Assembly: GCA_905236875.1 (NCBI GenBank)
Contig: CAJOQT010000108.1
Span: forward strand, 1 to 64,000
Length of the DNA: 64,000 nucleotides
From: an uncultured Prevotella sp.
Lineage (GTDB): Bacteria; Bacteroidota; Bacteroidia; Bacteroidales; Bacteroidaceae
Direction of reading: 5' to 3'
The position numbers and the translations under genes are program-made. The notes beneath the pieces were generated by a model. It was given only the letters and a program-made list of their open reading frames with translations. It was not told where the DNA came from and searched no databases. Shown in pieces: positions 50,875 to 60,577 of this stretch (positions within the stretch are counted from its first letter, which is position 1; every line of letters starts with the position of its first letter).

Positions 50875-52002
50875 ATGAGCGAGAGATTAAGAGTCATTAT
50901 CAGCGGTGGCGGTACGGGAGGCCATATTTTTCCGGCCGTATCCATAGCCAATGCCATCCGTGCCAAGTATCCTGACGCAGAGATTTTGTTTGTTGGGGCT
51001 TTGGGACGTATGGAGATGCAGCGTGTGCCTGCTGCTGGCTATGAAATAAAAGGCCTGCCGATTTGTGGCTTTGACCGTAAGAATCCGTTAAAAAACATCA
51101 AGGTTCTCTACAAGATATGGAAGAGCCAGCATATGGCCAAACAGATTATCAGACAATTCCGTCCTATGGTGGCTGTGGGCGTCGGCGGATATGCTAGTGG
51201 GCCGACATTGAATAAAGCTGCTGCTATGGGTGTTCCCTGTCTCATTCAGGAGCAGAACAGCTATGCTGGCGTCACCAACAAGCTGTTGGCAAAGAAAGCA
51301 GAGAAAATCTGTGTGGCCTACGATGGTATGGAACGTTTCTTCCCTGCAGAGAAGATTATCAAGACAGGCAATCCGGTACGTCAGGCATTATTGGAGACTA
51401 CCATCTCACGTGAGGATGCCATCCGTTCGTTCGGCCTTGATCCACAGCGCAAGACTATCTTGCTGGTCGGCGGAAGCCTTGGGGCCCGTACCGTCAATGA
51501 GAGCATACTACAGCATCTTGATATGGTGCGTCAGAGCGAAGATCTTCAGTTCATCTGGCAGACCGGTAAGTATTATTATGCCGACATCAAAGCTCAATTA
51601 TCATGTCTCGAAACTCCCATCACAAATTTGGTGGTCACAGATTTTATCAGTGACATGGGAGCTGCCTATAAGGCTGCTGACCTTGTTATCAGTCGGGCAG
51701 GTGCCAGTAGCATCTCGGAATTCTGTCTCATCGGCAAGCCTGTCGTCCTCGTGCCCAGTCCAAATGTAGCTGAAGACCATCAGACAAAGAATGCACTGGC
51801 ACTGGTCAACGTCGATGCTGCCTTGTATGTTAAGGATGCTGACGCTCCGGCTCAGCTTCTTGAACTGGCCATCCGGACTGTACATGACGAGCAGAAACTC
51901 GCCTCTTTACATACAAACATCCTCAAGTTGGCATTGCCAGACTCTGCTGACATCATTGCAGATGAGGTCATCAAATTAGCTCACTCCCATACATCCCATT
52001 AG
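50875..52002 (+). CDS. murG: UDP-GlcNAc transferase MurG
   Basis: MurG adds GlcNAc to lipid I, forming lipid II at the inner face of the membrane. The 375-residue GT28 protein has the N-terminal glycine-rich loop SGGGTGGHIFPA (about residues 10-21), GVGGYASGP (about 102-110), HNKxxG-like region QEQNSYAG, and the C-terminal donor site with GGSLGA (about 199-204), ISRAGASSISE and PSPNVAEDHQ. It has a possible own promoter. The gap to murC is 13 bases. Confidence 0.96.
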   Translation: MSERLRVIISGGGTGGHIFPAVSIANAIRAKYPDAEILFVGALGRMEMQRVPAAGYEIKGLPICGFDRKNPLKNIKVLYKIWKSQHMAKQIIRQFRPMVAVGVGGYASGPTLNKAAAMGVPCLIQEQNSYAGVTNKLLAKKAEKICVAYDGMERFFPAEKIIKTGNPVRQALLETTISREDAIRSFGLDPQRKTILLVGGSLGARTVNESILQHLDMVRQSEDLQFIWQTGKYYYADIKAQLSCLETPITNLVVTDFISDMGAAYKAADLVISRAGASSISEFCLIGKPVVLVPSPNVAEDHQTKNALALVNVDAALYVKDADAPAQLLELAIRTVHDEQKLASLHTNILKLALPDSADIIADEVIKLAHSHTSH

Positions 52003-52012
52003 ACTCATCAGA
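51983..52012. repeat. Short repeat (CCCATACAT/CCCATTAG) at the murG-murC junction
   Basis: ACTCCCATACATCCCATTAG followed by ACTCATCAG spans the murG stop codon; it encodes the last residues SHTSH. It is related to 49539-49563. Confidence 0.45.
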
Positions 52013-52015
52013 CAC

Positions 52016-53392
52016 ATGGAAATAAAAGATATTCAAGCCGTATATTTTGTAGGTGCAGGTGGCATCGGCATGAGTGCTATCGCACGCTATTTCATCAGTC
52101 GTGGCATGGTGGTGGCAGGCTATGACAAGACCCCCAGCGACCTTACCCGTCAGCTGGAGAAGGAAGGCATGCTCATTCATTATCAGGAAGATGTCAATGA
52201 GATTCCTCACGTATGTCGTCAGCCACAGTCGTGTCTCGTTATCTATACGCCCGCCATTCCCGAAGAACACAAGGAACTGCAATATTTTCGCCAGAATGGT
52301 TTTGTGGTACAGAAACGTGCCCAGGTGTTGGGAACGTTGACTTGTCAGCATAAGGGACTTTGCGTGGCAGGCACTCATGGAAAGACCACTACTTCGACGA
52401 TGTGTGCCCATATCATGCATCAAAGTCATCTGGACTGCAACGCATTCCTGGGCGGCATTTCCAAGAACTACGGTACAAATTATATTCTTTCCGAGTCAGA
52501 CTATGTGGTCATTGAGGCCGATGAGTTCGACCGTTCGTTCCACTGGCTCCATCCCTATATGACGGTTATCACTTCTACAGATCCTGACCATCTCGACATC
52601 TACGGCACCAAAGAGGCTTATCTGGAAAGCTTCCGTCACTATACGGAGCTTATCTGCCCGGGTGGAAACCTCATCATCCATCGTGGGCTGGAAATGAAAG
52701 AGCACCTGAAGAATGATGTGCGCCGCTATGACTATGCGCTTGACGAGGGTGATTTCCATGCCGAGAACATCTGTATAGAGAATGGCGAGATAACGTTTGA
52801 CTTCATCTCACCTATTGAGTCAGTCCAAAATATAGAGCTTGGTCAGCCTGTGCCTATCAATATTGAGAACGCCATCGCTGCCATGGCTATGGCTCAACTG
52901 GCAGGCTGCACAGCTGAAGAACTACGGTATGGTATGCGGACCTATGCCGGTGTTGAGCGTCGCTTCGACTTTAAGATCAAGAATGATAAGTTGGTCTTTT
53001 TGAGCGACTATGCCCACCATCCCAAGGAAATCTATCAGAGTGCCCGCAGCATCAGGGAACTTTATAAAGACCGTAGGATTACCGCTATCTTCCAGCCTCA
53101 CCTCTATACCCGTACTCGTGACTTCTACAAGGAGTTTGCCGAGGCGTTGAGCCTGCTGGACGAGGTGATATTAACTGAGATATACCCTGCCCGCGAGAAA
53201 CCTATTGAAGGTGTCACGTCGCAGCTCATCTATGACAATCTTGCATGTGGCGTTACCAAACAGATAATTCGTAAGGATGATGTGTTTGACTTTGTTAAAG
53301 GCCACAGTTTCGATGTATTAATCGTCCTTGGAGCCGGTGACCTTGACAACTATGTGCCGCAAATGGAAAAATTGTTGAATAATCAGATTTAA
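52016..53392 (+). CDS. murC: UDP-N-acetylmuramate-L-alanine ligase MurC
   Basis: MurC attaches the first amino acid, L-alanine, to UDP-MurNAc. The 458-residue protein has VGAGGIGMSAIA at the N-terminus (about residues 11-22), the ATP site GTHGKTTTSTM (about 120-130), EADEFDRSF and the C-terminal HPKEI and FQPHLYTRTRDF motifs. It is followed by ftsQ after 27 bases in which AATTTGTAAATTGTAAAC forms a short repeat. Confidence 0.96.
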   Translation: MEIKDIQAVYFVGAGGIGMSAIARYFISRGMVVAGYDKTPSDLTRQLEKEGMLIHYQEDVNEIPHVCRQPQSCLVIYTPAIPEEHKELQYFRQNGFVVQKRAQVLGTLTCQHKGLCVAGTHGKTTTSTMCAHIMHQSHLDCNAFLGGISKNYGTNYILSESDYVVIEADEFDRSFHWLHPYMTVITSTDPDHLDIYGTKEAYLESFRHYTELICPGGNLIIHRGLEMKEHLKNDVRRYDYALDEGDFHAENICIENGEITFDFISPIESVQNIELGQPVPINIENAIAAMAMAQLAGCTAEELRYGMRTYAGVERRFDFKIKNDKLVFLSDYAHHPKEIYQSARSIRELYKDRRITAIFQPHLYTRTRDFYKEFAEALSLLDEVILTEIYPAREKPIEGVTSQLIYDNLACGVTKQIIRKDDVFDFVKGHSFDVLIVLGAGDLDNYVPQMEKLLNNQI

Positions 53393-53419
53393 ATAGATAA
53401 TTTGTAAATTGTAAACCCC

Positions 53420-54172
53420 ATGGTGTCCGTCAACTGGAGGAAAACAGCCGTTATCATACTGGATCTGGCTATTGTGGTCTATCTGGTATTTGCCATCACC
53501 GCTTTTAATAAGCCCGATGATGTGGCAAAGGTATGCTCAGAGGTGAAGATAGACATCAGTCATGATGTGACGGAGGGATTTCTGAATGCCGATGAAGTGA
53601 AGAAATATCTGGAACGTAACAAGGTATATCCACTGGCAAAGCCGCTTAATCAGATTGATGTACGAAGCATAGAGGAGGTCCTGCTGCAAAGCCCGTTCGT
53701 TGAAAGTGCTGAATGCTATCGGACACAGGATGGTAAGATTTGTGTTACGCTGAAACAACGGACACCGATACTGCGTGTCAAGGCCGACAATGGTGACGAC
53801 TATTATATTGACTATCATGGCTCATTGATGGCAAACACCCGTTATCCCAGCAACCTTATTATTGCGACGGGTCATATTAGCCGACAATATGCGCAGAAGG
53901 TGCTCACTTCCGTTGGTAATATACTGGTAGGCAATAAGTTTTGGCAGAGCCAGATAGAACAGATTAACGTGCTGGCCGATGGTTCCATAGAGATTGTGCC
54001 TCGCGTGGGCGAACATATTATATATTTAGGTAGTCCGACAAACATTGAGAAGAAACTGCAGAGACTGGAGAAATTCTACCGTTACGGACTCAGTCAGGCT
54101 GGATGGAACAAGTACTCCTACATCAGTGTGGAGTTCGATAACCAGATCATCTGCAAAAGAATGAAAAAGTGA
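53420..54172 (+). CDS. ftsQ: Cell division protein FtsQ
   Basis: The 250-residue protein has a short cytoplasmic start, a membrane helix (about residues 9-29: AVIILDLAIVVYLVFAITAF), a POTRA-like segment (about 45-110) and a beta domain. Similarity to FtsQ/DivIB is low, as usual, but topology and position between murC and ftsA are decisive. It links early and late divisome proteins. The gap to ftsA is an AAATCGTAAAT repeat. Confidence 0.88.
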   Translation: MVSVNWRKTAVIILDLAIVVYLVFAITAFNKPDDVAKVCSEVKIDISHDVTEGFLNADEVKKYLERNKVYPLAKPLNQIDVRSIEEVLLQSPFVESAECYRTQDGKICVTLKQRTPILRVKADNGDDYYIDYHGSLMANTRYPSNLIIATGHISRQYAQKVLTSVGNILVGNKFWQSQIEQINVLADGSIEIVPRVGEHIIYLGSPTNIEKKLQRLEKFYRYGLSQAGWNKYSYISVEFDNQIICKRMKK

Positions 54173-54182
54173 TATAGTGAAG

Positions 54183-54219
54183 AAATCGTAAATCGTAAAT
54201 AATAAAATCGTAAATAAAT
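54183..54219. repeat. Short repeat (AAATCGTAAAT) at the ftsQ-ftsA junction
   Basis: GAAATCGTAAATCGTAAATA is followed by ATAAAATCGTAAATAA. It fills nearly the whole 47-bp gap. Confidence 0.65.
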
Positions 54220-55674
54220 ATGGTGTCAGCAAAGGACTTTATCGTAGCTATTGAACTCGGCTCATCCAAGATGACCGGTATTGCGGGAAAAAAGAATCTC
54301 GATGGCAGCATCCAGGTGCTTGCCGTGGTCAAAGAAGACTCGTCTTCATTCATCAGGAAAGGTGTGGTTTATAACATTGAAAAGACTGCACAATGTCTTA
54401 CCAACATCGTAAAAAAACTGACGACTCAACTGAAAAGGGAAATTACACAAGTCTATGTGGGTATTGGCGGACAGTCCATACGTAGTGTACGTAATGTCGT
54501 CACCAAGGACTTGCCTGCTGACACACTGGTTACGCAGGACATGGTTATCGAACTCATGGATGCTAACCGTAACATGCAGTATCCTGACCAGGAAATCCTT
54601 GATGTTGCCGTACAGGAGTATAAGGTTGACTCACAATACCAGAGCGACCCAGTGGGCATCCAGTGTGCCCATTTGGAAGGTAACTTTCTCAATATCCTTC
54701 AGCGTAAGGCCTTCTATAAGAGCCTGAACAACTGTTTCGAGATGGCTAATATCGGTATTGCTGAGCTTTATCTGGCTCCTTTGGCACTGGCCGATAGTGT
54801 TCTCACAGAATCGGAGAAGCGTTCTGGTTGTGCATTGGTTGACATTGGTGCCGATACAACCACCGTTTCTGTCTATAACAAGAACATCATGCGCCACTTG
54901 GCTGTTATTCCTCTTGGCTCTAACAATATCACCAAGGATATCGCCTCTTTGCAGATGGAAGAGCAGGACGCAGAAAAGATGAAACTTAAGTATGGTTGTG
55001 CCTTTACCGACAATAACGACATCGACAACAACATGAAATACTCTATCGATCCAGAACGACAGGTGGAGAGCCGTAAATTCATCGAGATTGTCGAAGGCCG
55101 TCTTGAAGAGATCGTCGAGAATGTCTGGTATCAGATTCCCAACGACTATTACGATAAGTTGCTGGGCGGCATTATCCTGACAGGTGGCGGTTCAAACATG
55201 AAGGACATCGAGAAGGCCTTCCGTAATCACACCCATATCGACAAGATACGTATTGCGAAGTTCGTTACACAGACAATTACGTCGAACATTGCCGAAATCA
55301 ATGCCAAGGATGGTACCATGAATACTGTACTCGGCCTGCTTGCCAAAGGTGACATCAATTGTGCCGGCAACGACATTGATCCGAATGGTGACCTGTTCTC
55401 AATCCGTCAGGCGGGAACCATCAGTACCAATGAGCCTCGCAAGGTACGTCAGGCTTCTGAGACCGAAGCCGGAGTCATTCGTACTGAACGTGAGAAGCAG
55501 GCTGCTGAGGAGGAAGCTCGAAGAAAGAAGGAAATGGAGGAGCGTGCCGAACGTGAGAAGGCTGAGGCCGAAGCCCGCGAACAAGCCCGTATCAAGAAGG
55601 AAAACAGTTTCTGGAACAAGGCTTTCAAAGGTATTAAGAAGTTCGGCTCGAAGATGATTGAGGAGGACGAATAA
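54220..55674 (+). CDS. ftsA: Cell division protein FtsA
   Basis: FtsA is the actin-like protein that ties FtsZ to the membrane. The 484-residue sequence has the phosphate-1 motif AIELGSSKMTG (about residues 7-17), the 1C domain, the phosphate-2 region ALVDIGADTTTVSVY (about 206-220) and GGIILTGGGSNM (about 316-327). A charged Glu/Lys/Arg/Ala-rich stretch (about 415-460) precedes the C-terminal amphipathic helix FWNKAFKGIKKFGSKM that should bind the membrane. The extension is longer than in E. coli FtsA (420). Confidence 0.95.
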   Translation: MVSAKDFIVAIELGSSKMTGIAGKKNLDGSIQVLAVVKEDSSSFIRKGVVYNIEKTAQCLTNIVKKLTTQLKREITQVYVGIGGQSIRSVRNVVTKDLPADTLVTQDMVIELMDANRNMQYPDQEILDVAVQEYKVDSQYQSDPVGIQCAHLEGNFLNILQRKAFYKSLNNCFEMANIGIAELYLAPLALADSVLTESEKRSGCALVDIGADTTTVSVYNKNIMRHLAVIPLGSNNITKDIASLQMEEQDAEKMKLKYGCAFTDNNDIDNNMKYSIDPERQVESRKFIEIVEGRLEEIVENVWYQIPNDYYDKLLGGIILTGGGSNMKDIEKAFRNHTHIDKIRIAKFVTQTITSNIAEINAKDGTMNTVLGLLAKGDINCAGNDIDPNGDLFSIRQAGTISTNEPRKVRQASETEAGVIRTEREKQAAEEEARRKKEMEERAEREKAEAEAREQARIKKENSFWNKAFKGIKKFGSKMIEEDE

Positions 55675-55688
55675 GCTAAATGAGTGAA

Positions 55689-55725
55689 GTAAATCGGAAA
55701 TATTAATCGTAAAATCGTAAATAAT
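55689..55725. repeat. Short repeat (AAATCGTAAAT type) at the ftsA-ftsZ junction
   Basis: GTAAATCGGAAATATTAATC is followed by GTAAAATCGTAAATAATC. It is the same family as in the ftsQ-ftsA gap. Confidence 0.65.
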
Positions 55726-55726
55726 C

Positions 55727-57046
55727 ATGGCAGATTATCCCAATATAGACCTCCTGAACTTCGGAGCACCCGAAAAGGAGAACAGCATCATCAAAGTGAT
55801 TGGTGTTGGCGGTGGCGGCGGCAATGCCGTCAACCACATGTATCGTGAAGGCATTCATGACGTTACCTTTGTGCTTTGTAATACTGACAACCAGGCACTC
55901 AACGATTCTCCCGTACCCGTTCACCTGCAGCTGGGTAAGGAAGGACTGGGTGCCGGAAACAAGCCTGAACGGGCACGTGCCGCCGCTGAGGAAAGCCTTG
56001 AAGACATCAAGCGCATGCTCAATGACGGTACACGCATGGCTTTCATTACCGCTGGTATGGGCGGTGGTACAGGAACTGGTGCCGCACCTGTCATTGCCCG
56101 CGTGTCGAAAGAGATGGGCATCCTGACTGTCGGTATCGTTACCATTCCCTTCCGTTTCGAGGGTGACCGTAAGATAGACCAGGCTCTCGATGGTGTCGAG
56201 GAGATGGCAAAGCATGTCGATGCTCTATTAGTTATTAATAATGAACGCCTGCGCGAGATTTATCCGGAGCTCACTGTACTCGATGCATTCGGCCGTGCAG
56301 ACGATACGCTCTCGGTGGCTGCCAAGTCTATTGCTGAGATTATTACCGTACATGGACTCATCAACTTGGACTTCAACGATGTGAAGACCGTGCTCAAGGA
56401 TGGTGGCGTCGCCATCATGTCCACTGGATATGGTGAAGGTGAGGGACGCGTCAAGAAAGCTATTGACGACGCTCTCAATTCCCCGTTGCTTAACGATAAC
56501 GATGTATTCAACTCGAAGAAGATCCTCCTTAGTATCTCTTTCGCAGGAAACAAGGACGGCTCCGGTTCGCTGATGATGGAAGAGATGAACGATGTCAACG
56601 ACTTCATGGCAAAGTTTGGTGACTTCGAAATCAAGTGGGGTCTGGCTACTGACCCCGAACTTGGTAAGAAAGTTAAGGTTACGATTCTTGCCACAGGCTT
56701 CGGCATCAATAACGTGGATGGCATGAACAACCATCTGAAGAAACACTCTCAAGAAGAAGCCAACCGACTGGCCGAAGAGCAGGAGCGTGCTGCCAAGCGT
56801 GAAGACCGTCGTCAGCAGTACTATGGCGATCCGGGCAACAACAGACGTTACAAGCGCCGTCCGCATATTTACCTGTTCCGTCCCGAAGACCTCGACAATG
56901 ATGATGTCATCTCCGCAGTGGAGTCAACGCCAACCTATAAGCGAACCCGCGAGATACTGGAAAGCATCAGCAAGTCAATAGTCGAAGAGGAGGCACCGGT
57001 CAAATATGACAGTGACCCTGTTCAGGGTACCATCAAGTTCTCTTAA
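55727..57046 (+). CDS. ftsZ: Cell division GTPase FtsZ
   Basis: FtsZ forms the Z-ring. The 439-residue protein has VIGVGGGGGNAVNHM at the N-terminus (about residues 24-38), the tubulin signature AGMGGGTGTGAAP (about 108-120) and the T7 loop NLDFNDVKTVL (about 213-223). After residue 330 comes a charged linker and a C-terminal end QGTIKFS that does not show the usual PxFLR-like tail, so binding to FtsA may use another sequence. It is the last dcw gene and is followed by a terminator. Confidence 0.97.
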   Translation: MADYPNIDLLNFGAPEKENSIIKVIGVGGGGGNAVNHMYREGIHDVTFVLCNTDNQALNDSPVPVHLQLGKEGLGAGNKPERARAAAEESLEDIKRMLNDGTRMAFITAGMGGGTGTGAAPVIARVSKEMGILTVGIVTIPFRFEGDRKIDQALDGVEEMAKHVDALLVINNERLREIYPELTVLDAFGRADDTLSVAAKSIAEIITVHGLINLDFNDVKTVLKDGGVAIMSTGYGEGEGRVKKAIDDALNSPLLNDNDVFNSKKILLSISFAGNKDGSGSLMMEEMNDVNDFMAKFGDFEIKWGLATDPELGKKVKVTILATGFGINNVDGMNNHLKKHSQEEANRLAEEQERAAKREDRRQQYYGDPGNNRRYKRRPHIYLFRPEDLDNDDVISAVESTPTYKRTREILESISKSIVEEEAPVKYDSDPVQGTIKFS

Positions 57047-57058
57047 GAACGAAAAAAT

Positions 57059-57094
57059 ATGAGCAGTCATTTCGGTGATTGCTCATGTTTTTTT
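57059..57094 (+). terminator. Terminator of the dcw cluster
   Basis: ATGAGCAGTCA pairs with TGATTGCTCAT (one G-U pair) around TTTCGG and is followed by GTTTTTTTG, 13 bases after the ftsZ stop codon. Confidence 0.85.
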
Positions 57095-57232
57095 GCGAAA
57101 ATGGTGTGTATTTCGAACACTTATTAGCAAAAAAACAGGGTTTTTTGTTAAAATTATGCATGGAAAAGGGGGTTTATACAAAAAAGTATAGATTTTTTTG
57201 GTGTAAAATTACGTTATTTCATAAAAATATAT

Positions 57233-57240
57233 TATTTTTG
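57233..57240 (+). promoter_or_regulatory. -7 element of the susC-susD unit
   Basis: TATTTTTG is 47 bases before the ATG at 57287. Transcription would begin at about 57246, which rules out the GTG at 57245 as the start codon. The region upstream is very AT-rich. Confidence 0.6.
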
Positions 57241-57286
57241 CACGGTGAAAAAATCATTTTCAATCAATCTAAGTAAATACCTAAGT

Positions 57287-60200
57287 ATGAATCAAAGAAT
57301 CAGAAAGACGGCGCTGTTGATGAGTGCACTGGCCCTGATGGGTCTTTGTTACTCGCCAAACGCCAACGCTGCTGTGAACGCCATAGATGGTGTCCAGCAG
57401 TCAACGAAGAAGGTTACGGGTACTGTATCTGATGCTGAAGGTCCGGTGATTGGAGCTACGGTGGCAGAGAAGGGTAATACCAGTAACGCAGTGATTACCG
57501 ATTTCGAGGGTAACTTCTCGATTAACGTGAAGCCGGGTGCTACACTCGTCATCTCGTACATCGGTTACATTACTCAGGAGATTGCTGTAGGCAACCAGTC
57601 TGTGATCAATGTCACTCTGGCTGAAGACAGTGAGTCTCTGGAGGAAGTTGTTGTCATCGGTTACGGTACGATGAAGAAGAAACTGGTGACTGGTGCAACT
57701 GTTCAGGTAAAGGGTGAGGAAATTGCCAAGCTGAACACCACCAACGCACTCGAGGCTATGCAGAGCCAGACGCCTGGTGTGCAGATTACCCAGTCTTCTA
57801 CACAGCCGGGTAAGGGCTACAAGGTTTACATCCGTGGTATCGGTACCACTGGTAACTCTACACCTCTTTACGTTATCGACGGTGTTGCTGGCGGTAACCT
57901 TGACGGCATTAACCCTGCTGATATCGAGAGCATCGACGTGCTGAAGGATGCTGCATCAGCTGCCATCTATGGTGCCCGTGCTGCCAACGGTGTTATTCTG
58001 GTGACCACCAAGCAGGGTAAGGCTGGTAAGATAGAGCTCAGCTACAACGGTGCTTTTGGTTGGTCAAACGCCTACAAGCGCCCACAGCTGCTCAATGCTC
58101 AGCAGTACATGACCATCATTGATGAGTACACCTTCAACACTTCTGGTCAGAAGTTGGATTGGGCCGGTTTCGTTCCCGAGGACATTCTCACCAAGGTTAA
58201 GAATGGTTGGGAAGGCACTGACTGGTGGGGTGCATTCGAAAACAAGAATGCCTTGCAGCAGAATCATTCTGTAACTCTGACTGGTGGTACAGACCGTTCT
58301 AAGTTCGCTATGTCTTACACCTACACAGGTAACGAAGGTATCATGGGTGCAGACAGAGCATCTTACTACAAGCGTCACACCATCCGCATCAACAGCGATC
58401 ACGTGCTTTTGAAAGCTAAGGACTTCGATGCTATCACCATCGGTGAGAACATCTCTATCGGCTATAACAAGAGTCACGACCTGGCTGAGGATGGTATGTA
58501 TTGGAGCTATATCCACAGCCTGCTCCAGACTTGTCCGCTCATGCCGCAGTATGCTGACAATGGTGACATCTATTATTATCAGGATTTCGACGGTACTGTT
58601 AAGTATGGTCAGGGCTGGAACTCTTCTTTGTTCAGCAACCCATGGGAGAACCTCGAAAAGGGTGGCTTCAACTCTATGGCAGAAAGCCGCAACATCAATG
58701 CCAGCGCTACTGCTTTTATGACCATCCAGCCCATCAAGGGTTTGAGATTCCGTTCTCAGTTCAACTACAACTGGGGTGCTGGTGCATATCGTAACTATAA
58801 CGAGCCTCGCTCTTCTGGTTATGGTAATGCCACATCACCTGTTTATAGCGTTAGCCAGAGCACTTGGCTGAATTCTTCATGGTCTATTGAAAACACCCTT
58901 ACTTACGATCTTCCTATCTTGAATGGTCATAAGATCAGTGCCATGGTAGGTCAGAGCTTCCAGAGCAGTGCTTGGGGTACAAACCTAGGTGGATCTAACA
59001 AGGTTAATTATGGCGAACAGCTCGCAACATTGAAGGGCTGGGATTCTGCATGGCTTACAAACATCAAGCTGGTGAATGTTGCTGATGCTACGCTGACTGG
59101 ATCTCCGAATGATGAAGAGTATCTCGCTTCTTGGTTCGGCCGTTTGACATGGGACTACAATGAGAAGTATATGGCTACCGTAACCCTGCGTTATGATGGT
59201 TCAAGTATCTTCACTGATGGAAAGCGTTGGGGTTGGTTCCCATCGGTATCTGCAGGTTGGGTTATCACCAATGAGAACTTCATGGAGAGCACCAGAAGTT
59301 GGATGGACTTCTTGAAGTTGCGCGCATCTTGGGGTCAGAACGGTAACTGCTCTATCTCTAAGTATCAGTATCTTGCTACTATCGCTCTGTCTGGCGAGGC
59401 TTACGACAGTGGTTACAAGTTCTCTTCTGATATGGCTACTTCTGTTGCTGGTACACCTAATGTTGGTGCTTACGCCAACATCGTTCCTAATCCCGACCTG
59501 ACTTGGGAGACTTCTGAGCAGCTTGACTTCGGTCTCGATGCACGTTTCCTCAACAACCGTCTGGGTTTGAACTTCGACTGGTATAAGAAGACAACTAAGG
59601 ACTGGCTTATCGGTGGTAACCTGCTTGCTATCTATGGTACCAATCCTGCTGCCATCAATGGTGGTGACGTAGAGAACACTGGTATTGAGATCGCTCTTAC
59701 CTGGAACGACAGAATTGGCAATGACTTCGGCTATAACGTTGGTGTTAACTTCGCTACCAACAAGAACAAGGTAACCCGTATTGCTAATGACAACCATTAT
59801 ATCAATGGTCCTTCTGGCGTACTCTCACAGGGTACAGAGTACATCTATCGTGCTGAGGAAGGCAAGCCTATCGGTTACTTCTATGGCATGTCATACAGCG
59901 GTATCTGGCAGAACCAGGCAGAGATTGATGCTGCACGCGCAGCTGGCAAGGCCGTTCTGGACAACGCACAGCCTGGTGACTGCATCTGGGATGACTGGAA
60001 TGGTGATGGTGTGATTACCTATGCAGAAGGTGATGATTGCGACCGCCATGAGATTGGTAATCCTAATCCTGACGTGATGCTTGGTATCAACCTCGGTCTG
60101 ACTTGGAAGGGCCTTGACTTCTCTGTAAACGGTGCTGGTGCATTTGGTATGCAGATTATGCGTTCTTATCGTTCATTCAGTGATGCTCCTTATCAGAACT

Positions 60201-60562
60201 ATGACACCTCTATCCTGAATCGTTGGGTTGGTGAGGGCTCTTCTAACACCCAGCCACGTATTTCTGGTACTGGTCATCAGAACACAAACTGGGTATCTAC
60301 TCGTTATATGGAGGATGCTGATTACTTCAAGATCAAGACCGTAACGCTTGGTTACGACTTCAAGAATATCTGGAAGGCTTGCCCGTTCCAGCAGCTCCGT
60401 CTCTATGTTCAGGCTCAGAACCTGGTTACCTTCACTGGTTACACCGGTCTCGATCCAGAGGTTGGTAACTCAGCAGGTGGTAATGGTTGGGCTTCTGGTG
60501 TTGACCTGGGTCTTTACCCGCCATCTCGTACATATTTGGTAGGTGCAAGCATTAAATTCTAA
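57287..60562 (+). CDS. SusC/RagA-family TonB-dependent outer-membrane transporter
   Basis: The 1091-residue protein (ATG at 57287, MNQRIRKTALLMS) has a signal peptide, a carboxypeptidase-D-like beta domain (about residues 45-125, KVTGTVSDAEGPVIGATV), the SusC TonB-box-like motif EEVVVIGYG (about 127-135), a plug domain (about 140-260) and a 22-strand barrel ending in phenylalanine (SIKF). It imports a large substrate, glycan or peptide, with the SusD partner downstream. No glycoside hydrolase, sulfatase, anti-sigma factor or hybrid two-component system is next to it, so the substrate is unknown. Codon use is more biased toward T-ending codons than in the dcw genes, as expected for high expression. 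Confidence 0.95.
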   Translation: MNQRIRKTALLMSALALMGLCYSPNANAAVNAIDGVQQSTKKVTGTVSDAEGPVIGATVAEKGNTSNAVITDFEGNFSINVKPGATLVISYIGYITQEIAVGNQSVINVTLAEDSESLEEVVVIGYGTMKKKLVTGATVQVKGEEIAKLNTTNALEAMQSQTPGVQITQSSTQPGKGYKVYIRGIGTTGNSTPLYVIDGVAGGNLDGINPADIESIDVLKDAASAAIYGARAANGVILVTTKQGKAGKIELSYNGAFGWSNAYKRPQLLNAQQYMTIIDEYTFNTSGQKLDWAGFVPEDILTKVKNGWEGTDWWGAFENKNALQQNHSVTLTGGTDRSKFAMSYTYTGNEGIMGADRASYYKRHTIRINSDHVLLKAKDFDAITIGENISIGYNKSHDLAEDGMYWSYIHSLLQTCPLMPQYADNGDIYYYQDFDGTVKYGQGWNSSLFSNPWENLEKGGFNSMAESRNINASATAFMTIQPIKGLRFRSQFNYNWGAGAYRNYNEPRSSGYGNATSPVYSVSQSTWLNSSWSIENTLTYDLPILNGHKISAMVGQSFQSSAWGTNLGGSNKVNYGEQLATLKGWDSAWLTNIKLVNVADATLTGSPNDEEYLASWFGRLTWDYNEKYMATVTLRYDGSSIFTDGKRWGWFPSVSAGWVITNENFMESTRSWMDFLKLRASWGQNGNCSISKYQYLATIALSGEAYDSGYKFSSDMATSVAGTPNVGAYANIVPNPDLTWETSEQLDFGLDARFLNNRLGLNFDWYKKTTKDWLIGGNLLAIYGTNPAAINGGDVENTGIEIALTWNDRIGNDFGYNVGVNFATNKNKVTRIANDNHYINGPSGVLSQGTEYIYRAEEGKPIGYFYGMSYSGIWQNQAEIDAARAAGKAVLDNAQPGDCIWDDWNGDGVITYAEGDDCDRHEIGNPNPDVMLGINLGLTWKGLDFSVNGAGAFGMQIMRSYRSFSDAPYQNYDTSILNRWVGEGSSNTQPRISGTGHQNTNWVSTRYMEDADYFKIKTVTLGYDFKNIWKACPFQQLRLYVQAQNLVTFTGYTGLDPEVGNSAGGNGWASGVDLGLYPPSRTYLVGASIKF

Positions 60563-60577
60563 ATCGACAAACTCATT

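Noticed and set aside
57245..57286. GTG start for the SusC gene
   Set aside because: Transcription from TATTTTTG at 57233 would start at about this base, leaving no leader; the ATG at 57287 gives a normal signal peptide.
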